Shown here piece by piece: positions 36,901 through 51,900 of a stretch of 64,000 bases of DNA (position 1 is its first letter; each line of letters starts with the position of its first letter). The position numbers and the translations under genes were made by a program. The notes below the pieces were generated by a model. It did not search any database. It was given only the letters and a program-made list of their open reading frames with translations, and had not been told where the DNA came from. The stretch covers positions 29,342,150-29,406,149 of the forward strand of contig CM051514.1 in NCBI GenBank assembly GCA_028015205.1, in the 5' to 3' direction. Source of the stretch: Mytilisepta virgata. Its lineage: Eukaryota; Mollusca; Bivalvia; Mytilida; Mytilidae.

Positions 36901-39900
36901 ACCGTGCATTTAGATTCTTAATTTTTGGTCCCGTTTTCAAATTGGTCTAAATTAAGGTCCAAAGTGTCCAAAATTAAACTTAGTTTGATTTTAACAAAAA
37001 TTGAATTCTTGGGGTTCTTTGATATGCTGAATCTAAACATGTACTTAGTTTTTTTTGTTATGGGCCCAGTTTTCAAGTTGGTCCAAATCGGGGTCCAAAA
37101 TTAAAGCTAAAAAAGGGGTAAATTTTTTTTTTTTGGGGGGGGGGGGGGGGGAATTCTCCACAGCATATTGTATTGCACAAGAAGCAAAAAATTGAATATA
37201 AATTCAAATCATATGACCAATTCTAAGTTCTTTATTTCAGTTATTCTGTGTCAGAAACCTATTATGTGTCAAATATTTGAAGAAATTTTCAATTGCACAG
37301 TATTGTGCAATAGCAAGAAATTGATATGTGTGCTCTGCTATCAAAACCTTATTATTAACAAATTCCATGACTATGATGTCATTTTCTATTTTAATATGTT
37401 ATGGTGTATTTAAATGGGCTGTTATGGTTGCAAAGTATAAAGAAATGGGGGGGGGGGGGGGGGGGGGGGGTTGAAAACAAAATTTAGAGGGGGGGGGGGG
37501 GGTAAATGAGAAATTGGGGAGGGGGTAATTTTTTTCTCATTTCATATTTCATAAATTAAAAAGAAAATTTCAAATTTTTTTAGCCAAAAAAGGGGGGGTT
37601 ACATTAAATTTTATTGTTTTTTGTTTTTTTTTGGGAGGGGGGGGGTTCAATGTGCAACTTCATAGTGTATTGCACAAAAGCTAAAAAAAAGGGTAAATTA
37701 TTATTTTTTTTGGGGGGGGGGGGGGGCAATTCTCCACAGCATATTGTATTGCACAAGAAGCAAAAAATTGAATATAAATTCAACTCATATGACCAATTCT
37801 AAGTTCTTTGATTTCAGTTATTCTGTGTCAGAAACCTATTATGTGTCAAATATTTGAAGAAATTTTCAATTGCACAGTATTGCGCAATAGCAAGAAATTG
37901 ATATGTGTGCCCAATTTTAAATTTTAAATTGGTTATTTCTGATTTATATATAAAAACAAATAATACTGATACGGTTTGAATAGGTAAATTAAAAAATTTT
38001 AAGTTTTTAGACAACATTCATTCTGTGTCAGAAACCTATGCTGTGTCAAATATTTATTCACAATCCAAATTCAGTATTGTATCAAGCTTGAATGTTGTGT
38101 TCATAATTGCCCCAACTATTCAGGGTTCGACATCTGCGGTCGTATCTAGCTGCGCCCAGCGGAGCATTTTATTTAAAACTTTAATAACTTTGAACGTGTA
38201 ATACCTACAATTAAGATTTATTGTCCACAAGGTAGCTTATCGTGTAAGGTTTGCCGCAGTATACTTGTCTTGTGACCCTGACCTCATTTTCATGGTTCAC
38301 TGACTTCACAAACATGAATTTAAAATCTGCGTCCAAGTCCATTTCTCAGCAACTGTAATACATAGGCCAACCGTATTTGGTCTATAGATAGTTCTTAGTG
38401 GGTACATGCCAGTCTGACACCTGGCTTGGGACCTTGACCTCAATTTCATGCTCGAGTGACTTTGTCACTTATTCTTGGTTAAGTCTATTTCTCAGAAACT
38501 GTAGGGGCCTCGGTGGCCGAGTGGTCTAGGTAGTTCGTCGTTACTACTAATGATCACTAGCCTGTCAACGCTGGGGTTGCGAGTTCGAATCTCACCTGTG
38601 GCGGGGTGTGTTGGACTCCGATCTTAATTGACAAGGATTGCCAATTTTCCTACCGAAGGTCGGTGGTTCCCTCCGGGTACTCCGGCTTCCTCCACCAATA
38701 AAAACTGGCCGCTGCGAAATAGCCAAATGTGCTGAAAACGGCGTTAAACCCCAACTTAACAAACAAACAGAAACTGTAATACCTAGACCCACTGTATTTA
38801 GTCAATAGATAGTGTTTGGTGGGGACATGTCAGTCTGACACCTGGCTTTTGCCCTTTACCTCAATTTCATGCTTGAGTGACCTGCATCACATTTTCGTGA
38901 TTAAGTCCATTTCTCAGTAACTGTAACACCTAGGCCAACCATATATGGTCTATAGATAGTTCTTGGTGGGTACATGCTAGTCTGACACCTGGCTTGGGAC
39001 CTTTACCTCAATTTCATGCTTGATTGACTTTGTCTTTTTTTCATGGTAAAATCCATTTCTCAGCAACTATAATACCTAGACCCAACATATTTGGTCAATA
39101 GATAGTTGGTGGGTACATGTCAGTCTGACACCTGGTTTATGACCTTGACCTCAATTTCATGCTTGAGTGACCTTGTCACTTTTTCGTGGTTAAGTCCATT
39201 TCTCAGAAACTTATACTTAGACCCACTGTATATGGTCTGCCTGCAGTCTGACACTTGTCTCTGGGCCTTGACCTCAATTTCATGGTTGAATGACTTTCAT
39301 CAAAATTTTTTCATTAAGTCCTTTTTTAAGCAACTGTAATACCTAGACTCATCTGTGTTTGGTCTATAGATAGTTCTTAGTGGGTACATTGTACATGCAA
39401 ATCTGGACTTTTGCATGCGTAAGTGACTTTGTCACATTTTCGAGATTAGGTCCATTTCTCAGCAACTTTAATACCTATACCCACCATATTTAGTCAATAA
39501 ATAGTTCTTATTGGATACATGTTGATATGTCACCTGCCTTTTGACCTGGACCTCAATTTCTTTTAACACATTTTCCTTTGACTTGCAAAATGTCCAGTAT
39601 CAGATAATCATTGTTCTGTGTCCATGTGCATACTCAGGCGAGACATGTATTGTGTCCACTGTTGTTTCAAAATTTGTCACCAGAAGTATTGCCAGGTATA
39701 AAATTCTGTTGCCAGATTGAATAAAAAATTTTGTGACATTGGTGAAGCCAAGCGTGGCCCCTGTAATTGACTGATTTTCTATTATAATCGATCATCAGGT
39801 CAACAGTAATTATGAAAGTTTTGATTGTCAAATAGTTGTGATTTCTATAAAATGATTGAGAAAATTAGCACATTTTCAATATCTTGATAGGTCATCGACA

Positions 39901-42900
39901 TGTAGTTACCTACACATAGAGTAATTTACTCATGTATATACATGTATATGTGGATGTTGTGTATTGTACATCAGAATTGATAAACATGAAGAAAAAAACA
40001 TACTACTACATACTGTTACATGTAGTAATACAAGCCTTTACTGGCAATGGCCAATGCCCACAAATATAATTTAGAAGACCTTTCCATTTTTATTTTCCAA
40101 AGTACAAATGTATGATATTACATGTAGCGTAAGTGTGAAAAATTTTGAAATCACTGGCTTACATGTAAATCTAAATTAGTTGAGGAAATGTCCAAAAAGG
40201 TTTATGAATTTGTAAATATGTATCTTAAAAAGGTGTTAAAATTCAAGAATAGTTTGTATCTCCCACTTTTAGCCCACCTGGCCCAAAGGGCTATGTGAGC
40301 TTTTGTCATCACTTGGCGTCTATCATCCGTCTGTAAACTTTTACATTTTGATCTTTTCCTCTGAAACCCCTAGGCCAAATGAACAGAAACTTGGTGTGAA
40401 ACATCTATGTAAGGACCTTTATAAAGTTTGCATATCTCATTCCAGTCGAACAACTTATATGGCTGCCATGATGAGTTCTTATTTCTGATTAGTTAAAATT
40501 TCAAAAATCTTCTCCTCTGAAACCGCAAAGCCAAATGAACTATAACTTTGTATGAAGCATCTATGGAAGTACCTTTATAAAGTTTGCATATTTCGTTCTA
40601 GTCGGACAACTAATATGGCTACCATGATGAATTCTTATTTCTGATTGGACAAATTTTAAAAATCTTCTCCCTCTGAAACCCCTATGCCAAATGAACTGAA
40701 ACTTGGTGTGAAGCATCTATGGAAGGACCTTTATAAAGTTTGCATATTTCGTTCCTTTCCAACAACTAATATGGCTGCCATGATGAATTCTTATTTCTGA
40801 TTGGTCAAAATTTCAGAAAAATAATTTTCCGAAACCGTAAAGCCAAATGAACGATGAACTTGATATGATCTGTGGAAGGACCTTTATAAAGTTCGTCCCG
40901 GTTGGACAGCTACTATAGCAGCTTTGATGAATTCTTATTTTTGATTGGTCAAAATTTACAAAATCTTCTCCTCTGAAACCATATAGCCAAAGTAATTGAT
41001 ACTTGGTATGAAACATTTATGGAAGGTCCATTACAATTTTTACTTGAAATAAAATGGATTGATTGTGGGACTGTCAGGTCAGCGATACAGGCTCAATTGT
41101 CTTTAGCGTCTTGTAATACGACCGCAAATATTTGGGGACATATTATGGTATGAATCTGTTGTCGTCGTCGGTGTCAGTAGACGATTAGGTTTCCGCTCAT
41201 TTACTTTTGTTCTATTGAACATATCCACAATGCTCCCCTGTAGAAAATTCAGGCTGGGATTGATGGCCCCTGCCTTTTTTTCATGGGGTTGTTAAGGGTT
41301 TTTTGATAATTTGAGTGTAACTTTTTTAATGTTTTGCCTGTCTGTCTGTCTGTCCATCTGTCTGTCTGTCTGTCTGTCTGTCTGTCCATCTGTCTGTCTG
41401 TCTGTCTGTCTGTCTGTCCATCTGTCTGTCTGTCTGTCTGTCTGTCCAAACAAACAAACTTCCACATCTTTTGTCATATTTCATCCAAACTTGGTATTAG
41501 CTTGTATAATGACATGAAAACTCAGCTGTATTAAGGATTTTGTTGTCCATCAATTATTCATAGAGTTCTGCCCATTTGGACTTCGAAATGGTGAGACAGT
41601 TCACCATGCATTTTGTTACTTCAAGATCCATATACAGTATGTAAAAATGTAGATATGTGCCCATATATGTAGATGTGTGCACGCTTAGATTACCCTCATC
41701 CATTAATTTTTCCTAGAGTTATACCCAGTTAAACTTCAGAGATTTTGAGACAATTCAACATGCACCATGCATTTTGTTATCACAACTCCTCAATTGTTGG
41801 GGCGACCGGAATAACTTAGTGAGTGTGCTCACAATTCTAGTTTAAATGGTTGATAAGACGAAATGTTATAAAAGTTACTCCAGTCTTTTTTCTGTTGTCG
41901 TTGCAGAGAAAAAAGGGATAAAAATTATTTTGTCCAAGATATGAAGGGTCAAATTTGTGGTCGTATCATGCTGCGCTTAGCGAAGCTCTTTATTTTTGAA
42001 AAAATGTAACATAATTGTTATGCTAAACTTTTACTTCACTTGAGTCTTTTTTTCAGCCTGAGCAATGTTTTTCTGTCTTAAAACAAAATGGTGAAAATGG
42101 TAATATTTGTAAATTTGTGATGAAATTCAATGCCGAATTAGCAAATTTGGTAACATATCATAAAAGTAGATGTAATTTATATCAGAATGGTAATATTTGT
42201 AAATTTGTGATGAAATTCAATGCCGAATTTGCAAATTTGGTTACATATCATAAAAGTAGATGTAATTTATATCAGATGTTAAAGTTGTGTACACATGGTT
42301 TGCTATCAGAGTTAGTTCCCTTTTATCAATGTATTTTGTTCTTTTAAAGACAATTTATTCAGCTGCATTTCCGACATTTATACTAATTTTGATGTAAGTA
42401 CATGTACCATTTGGGATAAATGTATACATGTAAATGGACTTGAATATGTACAATGTAGATAGTTCTGATAAATTAATTAAACATTACCATCAATACATGT
42501 TTGAAATGGGGTAAGGTCATTGAAACAAAATTCCATAGGATTTAAAACAGGAAAAGGTTGATTTTATGTACAAAATGTAGGAGTTGATGTCATGCTGATT
42601 TGAACAAGGAACAACAGCCACCCCAAAATAATGACTAAATGACCTTGGAAACAGTGGTAAAAAATGAACTACAAATCCATAGTACATGTAATGCAGTATT
42701 TCATACAGTCAAACACATGACCATAATACAAGTACAAAAGACAGCCATTGAAAATACAGAGTCCTGAAATCTGCATGTGACTGATATTGACAAGTACATG
42801 ATGTACTCTGGTTACTTAGTGTCATATCTGTAGGCTGTAAATATATGTAAGTTTAAGATATGTGTCTCTTTGAATAATATAGCTACCACTGAATACTATG

Positions 42901-45900
42901 AGCAGATACATGCATGTTTGTAAAGTGACTCTATCCAGTCTTCAATATTTCATATGAGATATGTGTTTTTATTGCTCTTCAGGTGGCCTTAATTTTAATA
43001 AAATATTCTCATTCTACATGTAAATGCTTGGTAAAAATATAAACAAGGTATTATTCAATATTGGTACTGATAAAATTCTTTTATGTGGAATATTTTAAAG
43101 AGCAATTCCCTGAGTTAGCCCTAGTTTATGGGAATTTTTTTTTAAAGAAATTCAAGAAAGAAATTTACTATAGTTTTTTGGTTAAATACTGTTTTTGTGC
43201 AGTTTGGGTACCAATTGTTTAGATTTGGTTGAAGGAGATCAATTAATGTGAACATGTAACATCAGAGATTGACCCAGATCTGAAGAAGATAAAATTCAAT
43301 TAAATTCAGCTTTTGCATTGTGAAGCATACTTAATTTGTAGGTAGATTGAAATTCATATCAATTTAAACTTGAATGTAAAGATAAAGAATTTATGAGAAT
43401 TTTTGGAGAACTGAAGAACCTGAGAAAATAATGAATTTAAAAATTGTAACTTCAGATTTAAATTTATTCAAGGTATTGTGGTCGTAATCTACATTGTATG
43501 TGATGAATTTACATTATATGGAAATCTCTGTGTTTTCATCCTCCAGTGGCTGTTTTGAATAAAATTTCATTGTGTCATGTGTGTATTGTACATATGACTT
43601 GTTTTCAAATCTTGTTGCCTTAAAGTATAAAACTGAAAAAAAGAATGATAAAATGCAGGTTTTTAAAGTGAATCTATCTCACTGATGATGAATAACCTGA
43701 GGGTCATTGATGATTTTATTTTGGATGGAAAGATAGTACAGGTATGTTTGTCTTATTCAGCTTCCATTGTTTACAAGAGTACTACAAATGTACAATAGGT
43801 TTCCCCATACACACATGTACTCATCCTCAGTGGCTATTGGTAGAAAATACATATTTGTGAAAGTAGCTGACTTCTTAGCAAAGTATTTAAGTATGGTTAT
43901 ACTGCAAGGAAATTTATTCTGTTGTGCTGGGTTGGTCAGGATATTAGAAGACGAGGAGAAGGGAGGGCAGAAAAGGGCATGGGAAAAGAAAGAGGGTGAC
44001 AAAGAAAGGGGAGGTGGGAGAAAAAGGAGATAAAAAACATAAGTAGGTTGTATCTGATGATGTTTACTTAAAAAAAAATTATGACAAGAATCATTGACAT
44101 TTACATAATGTAGATAATCTTTTGTATATTAAATTGAAATAAATATTTAAAAAACATGACATTTAACATAATTTTCAAGTTGATGTCAGAAATAAGAGAA
44201 AAATAGAAGGTATCATGGGTTGGGAGAATGAAGTTAGGGGGATGGAGATGGAAATACAAAATGTACATGTAGGTACCATTTGTTGTAAAAATTGAAGTCA
44301 GGAAAATTTAAACAGTACTAATGCTAGTTCACAGGTAGTATACTGGATTTAAGTGGGAAAGTTGATTAAGCTTCTTTTAAAGTAGATAAACACGAGACAA
44401 AAAAAAAGTGTTACATGCAGAAAATGTGTAAAGCATAAACATTTTTACAAATAGAATACACTGAATCGAATATTGTCCAAGTAATTATTTCATTAATAAA
44501 GTTCTCATAAACTTTTAATCTTCAAAAGCAAGAATTGTTTTTCACAAAAAAAACTGTTCATAAAAGAATTCTGTATGTGTAAAAACCATTAAATATATGA
44601 TCTGTTATCACGACATTGTACCATTAACTGAACTGTACAGAACAATAGAACCATTTTAGAGTTTACTCTATCAGTTTTAAATTAAAAGGTAATCAGACTT
44701 AATCATATGGTTTATCCAAGTATAAACAACAGGATATGGAGTTATACATGAAATTAAACATACTTCATTATTAAGTTTCCTGATTTTAGCTAGGAGTGAT
44801 GCAGCAAAACATCTTGTTACTTCTAAATATTTATCATTTGTTAAATCCATTGTGATAAGGTTTTATGATTTGTAGCTTGTCACTGCATATATTATTTCTG
44901 ATACAAAAACATGGTTGATTTTAATGGAGTTTTCAAAGAACAACACAGTCAACTTCAGTGTTTTCCCTGGTGGTAACCCCATGCATTAATTTTAGGCCCC
45001 CTTGGATGAAATTTTTAAATTCCTAATAATGATATATAATTTTTTTAGTTGACCTGATCCAAAAGGGCAAGTGAGATATTCTCATCACTTGGTGTCTGTC
45101 GTCCGTCCTTGTCCGTCGTTGTCCAATAACTTTTACAAAATTCTTCTTCTCTGAAACTACTGGGCCAAATGGAACCAAAGCATCATTAGGATATCTAGTT
45201 TAAGACTTATGTCCGATGACCCCGCTTGCCAACCAACATGGCCCACATGGCTAAAAATAGAACATAGGGGTAAATTGCAGTTTTTGTCTTCAATCTCAAA
45301 AACTAAACCATTTAGAGCAAAACTGACGGGGTAAAAATAGTTATCAGGTCAAGATCTACCTGCCATGAAATATTCAGACTAATTGGTCAACCCTTTGTTT
45401 GGTTATTGCCCCTGAATTGTTAATTTTAAGGAAATTTTGCAGTTTTAAGTTATTATCTTGAATATTATTATAGATAAAGACCAACTGTAAACAGCAAAAA
45501 TGTTCAACAAAGTAAGATCTACAAATAAGTCAACATGACCAAAATCATTGATTGACCCCTTATAGGAGTTTTTGCCCTTTAAAGATGGCATCTGGCGTAA
45601 ACTTTCCTTTAAAGATCTTTATTTCTGAAAAAACTGGGCCAATTGGGACCAAAATTTGGTGGAATAGTCTTTGGGTGGCCACCTTCCAAAATTGTTTCTG
45701 GCATCCCTGACTTCCAACCGACATGGCTGCTGTTACTAAAAATAGAAAAAAGGGTGGATGAATATAAAAAATCTTCTATGAAACTACAAGGCCAATGGGA
45801 ACCAAACTTGGCAATAATGGTCCTTAGGAGATTCTCTTTCAGAAATATGTCTGATGACCCGGACTGTTAACCGAGATGGCCACCACAGCCGAACCTAAAT

Positions 45901-48900
45901 TAACATAGGACCCTATGGGAAAATCCATTGAAAAATCTTCTTGTCTGAAACAACTTGACCAATTGGAACCCGACTAGGCAGCAGTGGTCCTCAGGAGGTC
46001 CTCTTTCAGAATTGTGTCCGATTTCGTGGGCTGTGAACCAAGATTGCCACCACAGCCGAACTTTGTTTAACATAGGGCCCTATCGGAAATTCACTCAAAA
46101 ATCTTCTTGTCTGAAACCACTAAGCCAGTTAGAATTGGACTTGGTAGCAATGGTCCTTGGATGGACCTCTTTCAGAAGTTCGTCTGATGACTCAGACTGT
46201 CAACCAAGGTGGCCACCTGAGCCAAACTTAGTTTAACATAGGGTCCTATTGGAAAATTCATTGAAAAATCTTCTTGTCTGAAACCACTTGACATATTGGA
46301 ACCAGGCTTGGCAGCAATGTACCGGTCCTTAGGAGGTCCTTTTTCAGAAATGTGTCCAATTTCGTGGACTGTGAACCAAGATGGCCGCTACAGCCAAACT
46401 TAGTTTAGCATAGGACCCTATGGAAATTCACTCAAAAATCTTCTTGTCTGAAACTACTGAGCCAATTGGAACTAAACCTGGCAGCATTGGTCCTTAGATG
46501 GTCCTCTTTCAGAAATATGTCCAATCACCTGGAGTGTCAACCAAATTGGCTGCCACAGCTGAACTTAGTTAAATATTGGACCCTATGGGAAAATTCATTT
46601 AAAAATCTTCTTGTCTGAAACCACTTAGCCAGTTGGAACAAAAATTAGCAGTAATGGTCCTTAGATGGTTCTCTATTAGAAATGTTTCCATTGACCTGGA
46701 CTGTCAACCAAGATGATTGCCATAGCTGAACTTGTTTAACATTAGAACCCTATAGAAAAACAAGCCAAATTAGTCCTGCTCAAGGTGAAAAGTCAAATCC
46801 AGGTGAGCGATTCCAGGGAAAAAGCTGAACTTTTGTTGTTAATATATGGAGACTGTCCGGCTTATAAAAGAACTATTCATTTCTTATTTTTTCTAGCTGG
46901 AAATACTTTCAAATTACTTTGGTTATTGATTTAACTTCTAGAATGAGAATATTTTCTACAAAATATGGCATAAAATTATCATTGGTCACAGTTCCCTATT
47001 ATGGAGGTATGTCCCCTTTTTGCTGTAACTTATCTCTCTGCGATATACATTGTACATGTAGGTACGAATGTAGGAACCAAATATATTGACCTGTTTTATT
47101 GAATATTTACAGAGAATGTTTGATTTAAAGTTACATAGTATATACACTGGCTGTTATTGAAACATATTGGGCTCTCATTTCTTCACCAGTCCCTGAAATT
47201 GTTTTTCCATTGTATTAAAAATGAATGAAAACAATAGCTATCAATTTTCTTAACAATTGTTCATGTTTTCTTTTACCCTCAAATACTGGTGTACAAACAG
47301 ATCAGAAGATCATATCATAGACTATGGTACCTGACATCAGGAGCAAAGCAATTCTTGTTAAATTGATATCAAGCATAATCATATGACAGGCCCTTAGTTC
47401 TGTACTTACACCTTGGTACAATGAACAAATTGTCATTTGTAAACATTTTCTCCAACTGAATGAGAATCGTTCTCATTTATCTAGATTTTAGGATCAATTT
47501 GTCATCTGAGAGAAAAAATATTTTATTACAAATTGTCAAAATGGGATTTAAATTTATTTTAAATTTATAAGTTTATTTGCTGAATGGAAAAAAATAAGGT
47601 CTGTGGGGAATTTAAAAGATAAACATGATATTATATAGTAATGAAATTCTATTGTGTATTGTTAGGGTATACATACATCAGTTTTTATTCACAAAAGGTT
47701 TGTTTAATTTAAAGTTTCATTCTTGTAAGTTTTGTATTAAAATTGTTGAGATGTTTTTCTTTGATAAAAAATACCACAGCTAATGATTCAGTGCAATTTT
47801 ATGATACACACTCTAGGTGATATAAATCTGAATATAGGGCAATGATTTTTGTTTGGAAATACTGTTTCCTTAAAGATTTTAAAATTTCTTTAAAATAGGC
47901 ATTTATAGTTTGCAAATGATTATTATTTTCTGATAAGCAATTTTAATATGTCTAATCATGAGCTTTTAACAATAAATATATAAATTCTAAAACGATGACC
48001 AGTTGATTATGAAATTTATCAACTCGAGATATTAAATTCTCATTCTTAATCTGCGAGGCTTGTCCGAGCAGTTTAAAAAAAAATGAAAATTTAATTATCG
48101 AGAGTAAATAAATTTTATAACGCATCAAGTGTTATAGAATCTTTTTCTCTAATGACAATTTAAAACTCCGAGAGGTCTTCCGAATGTTATTTTGCGGTAA
48201 TTTTCACGAGCCGATTTGTCCAAAGTGTGGTGTGAAAAGTTTCAAATGCAGATCTCTATATAGAAAGGATGGTCAATACTAAAATCATAGAGACTGTAAT
48301 CATAATGCTATTAGAAAAGTTTCAAATGCAGCTCTTTATATAGAAAGGATGGTCGATACTAGAACCATAGGACTGTAACCATAAGGCTGTTGGAAAAGTT
48401 TCAAATGCAGATCTTCATATATGTAGAAAGAATGGTTGATATTAAAGTCACACAATATACAGTTGGCTGGGTAATTCATTATTACTAGAAATGGTCCTTA
48501 ACCTTATGTTACAAGTTTTGAAATTTATTTGTTTTGAGGTGTGCTTAATTCTAAAACTTTTCCTGTCCAAGTTTATCTCCGTGTACTCCTATACCAACAA
48601 CAACTCGCCTCTTACATATACATGTAGAAAATTTTTGCTGAAATTGGTGTAAAACCATGGGGTCCCAAATAAACCAAATCACAGGACACGAGTGGCTGTT
48701 TAATTCAAATTGTTTCTTGAATAATGAAACAATGAGTTGTAGGCAGCAAGCAGATCATGGGCAGTAAAAATTTATAGTAAACTAAACTTTGATCCATTTT
48801 ACCTACTTCTAACACATGAGTGATCAGGATTACTGTCTGGAAACCTTAGTTGATAGAATGGATTTTTTACATTTTGAAAGTCTAAATGTTAGAATTAACA

Positions 48901-51900
48901 GGCAATTTCTGTTGGTTAATTAACTTGTTGAGTCGTCAAAGAAAACATAATAAATTTACAATTGTATGGAAAGGTTATATTTTTACACCTCAAAAACGAT
49001 TCTGATTGGGGATTTTACAATAAAAAAATTAATGCACTTAAAAAAATTAAAAATTTGAACTGACTAGCACAGACTTATCCTAAAATCTGTAAAACCTTTA
49101 TTTTAAATATTTTAATGCATCTTGTGCAGAGATGTAATACTTAATCTAATAAAATCTCAATAAAATCTCAAATGAATAGTTATTTCCCTTTTACATTGAA
49201 AATTCCATAGAAGAAATTTTTTTTTTCTTTTTGAAGACAGGATTGAACAGAATCAGGTAAGTTAGCTAATTGCCACTTCCAGGCAAGAGATTAGACTATT
49301 TCAAATTGATAAAGGTACTCAAATTTTGAAAAATCCATTCTGTGAATTAATGTATGTGTTAATATTATTTTAGGACAACTGATTGATATAAACATTTAAT
49401 TGTTTCTTCAACATTCTGGCATGGCCTCTGACTCACTGTTATGCTTATGCTAGTGTTTTCTGCTCTTTGATGTTTTTTCTGTTGGGTGATGTTCATTGTT
49501 GAACTTTTCTGTTATCCATTTTGTTGTTCATTCTTAACTGTGTTGATACCGGGAGATATTCGGAGCCCAAATTTTTATCTCTGATGCATAATTTCGTCTT
49601 TTTGGTACAAATGTATAATTTAAATCGATTTTATATAAGAAAGAACTGTATGAACTCCATTAATAATACATTAGTCTTTAATTTTGTATGGAATGTCACA
49701 CAATGAACAGATTTATTACTTAAAGGAATGTGTCAACAATTAAGTATTTTGCACATTCACAGATTGCCTCTTCTAAAATTTCAGATAAAGTCAGAGTTTA
49801 AATCATGAGGTCTTATATAGGGGGTATCTTCTACATGAGGACTAATCAATTTATGTAACATAGAGTAATATAGCTCTAAGAGGAGGTTATGAGAGGATTA
49901 TGTTGTAGTTTAATTCTTGATATAAATATAGATACGGGATGAAATTCCAAGCAACCTGCCTTTTTAGCTGTTATTAGCTCACCTGTCCTAAAAAGACATG
50001 TGAGCTTTTAGCATCACTTGGTGTCCGTCGTCCGTCCGTCTGTAAACATTTACATTTTCATCTTCTCCTCTGAAACCCCTGGACCTATTGAACTGAAACT
50101 TGGCCTGAAGCTTCTATAGAAGGTCCTTTACAAAGATTGCATAAATCATCCCAGTCCGTGAAACAAAATGGCTGCCATTAGCATTTACATGTTCTGATTG
50201 GTCCAAATTTAAAACTTCTTCTCCTATGAAACCGTAAAGCCAAATGAACTGATTTTTATACGACCGCAAAATTTTTGCGGTCGTATATTGGTATGACGTT
50301 GGCGTCGTCGTCGTCGTCGTCGTCGTCGTCCGTCGTCCGTCGGAGTCTGTAGACATTTGGTTTTCGCACTATAAATGTAGTATAAGTTAATAGAAATCTA
50401 CGAAATTTAAACACAAGGTTTATGACCACAAAAGGAAGGTTGGGATTGTTTTTGGGAGTTTTGGTCCCAACAGTTTAGGAATTAGGGGCCAAAAGGGTCC
50501 AAAATTAAACTTTGTTTGATTTCATCGAAAATTGAACTATTGGGGTTCTTTGATATGCCGAATCTAACCGTGCCTTTAGATTCTTAATTTTTGGTCCCGT
50601 TTTCAAATTGGTCTACATTAAGGTCCAAAGGGTCCAAAATTAAACTTAGTTTGATTTTAACAAAAATTGAATTCTTGGGGTTCTTTCATATGCTGAATCT
50701 AAACATGTACTTAGTTTTTTTATTATGGGCCCAGTTTTCAAGTTGGTCCAAATCGGGGTCCAAAATTAAACTTTGTTTGATTTCATCGAAAATTGAAGTA
50801 TTGGGGTTCTTTGATATGCCGAATCTAACTGTGCATTTAGATTCTTAATTTTTGGTCCCGTTTTCAAATTGGTCTACATTAAGGTCCAAAGGGTCCAAAA
50901 TTAAACTTAGTTTGATTTTAACAAAAATTGAATTCTTGGGGTTCTTTGATATGCTGAATCTAAACATGTACTTAGTTTTTTTATTATGGGCCCAGTTTTC
51001 AAGTTGGTCCAAATCGGGTTCCAAAATTAAACTTTGTTTGATTTCATCGAAAATTGACTTATTGGGGTTCTTTGATATGCCGAATCTAACCGTGCATTTA
51101 GATTCTTAATTTTTGGTCCCGTTTTCAAATTGGTCTACATTAAGGTCCAAAGTGTCCAAAATTAAACTTAGTTTGATTTTAACAAAAATTGAATTCTTGG
51201 GGTTCTTTGATATGCTGAATCTAAACATGTACTTAGTTTTTTTTATTATGGGCCCAGTTTTCAAGTTGGTCCAAATCGGGGTCCAAAATTAAAGCTAAAA
51301 AAGGGGTAAATATTTTTTTTTTTTGGGGGGGGGGAAATTCTCCACAGCATATTGTATTGCACAAGAAGCAAAAAATTGAATATAAATTCAAATCATATGA
51401 CCAATTCTAAGTTCTTTATTTCAGTTATTCTGTGTCAGAAACCTATTATGTGTCAAATATTTGAAGAAATTTTCAATTGCACAGTATTGTGCAATAGCAA
51501 GAAATTGATATGTGTGCTCTGCTATCAAAACCTTATTATTAACAAATTCCATGACTATGATGTCATTTTCTATTTTAATATGTTATGGTGTATTTAAATG
51601 GGCTGTTATGGTTGCAAAGTATAAAGAAATGGGGGGGGGGGGTTGAAAACAAAATTTAGAGGGGGGGGGGGGTAAATGAGAAATTGGGGAGGGGGTAATT
51701 TTTTTCTCATTTCATATTTCATAAATTAAAAAGAAAATTTCAAATTTTTTTAGCAAAAAAAGGGGGGGGTTACATTAAATTTTATTGTTTTTTGTTTTTT
51801 TTTTGGGAAGGGGGGGGGGGGGTCAATGTGCAACTTCATAGTGTATTGCACAAAAGCTAAAAAAAGGGGTAAATTATTTTTTTTTTTTTTTGGGGGGGGG

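Larger units (their letters stand above)
35660..39668 (+). mobile_element. tandem-array element, family C, split by element B and a SINE
   Basis: The left end TGTCTCGCCTG (35664) is inverted at the right end as CAGGCGAGACA (39635-39645). After the first 75 bp the element is interrupted by B1 (35736-38171) and resumes at 38172. The body has about eight diverged units of 120-145 bp marked by CCATTTCTCAGCAACTGTAA (about 38340, 38484, then on to 39449), each with GTCAGTCTGACACCTGGCTT and TTGACCTCAATTTCATGCTT. A SINE sits in the second of these units. Confidence 0.75.

Noticed and set aside
38504..38590. A possible functional tRNA gene
   Set aside because: A and B boxes are present, but the sequence continues into a SINE body and tail and is bounded by a target duplication. 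The arms do not give a clean cloverleaf.
41249..41534. Four open frames rich in Cys-Leu-Ser-Val or Asp-Arg-Gln-Thr
   Set aside because: They are produced by the (TCTG)n tract on both strands.
43767..44033. 88-codon plus-strand frame with a basic C-terminus
   Set aside because: The end is a low-complexity purine tract; it has no splice context or similarity to support it.
45643..46236. Frames of 75 and 93 codons in family A copy 4
   Set aside because: They are translations of the tandem units and contain no conserved domain.
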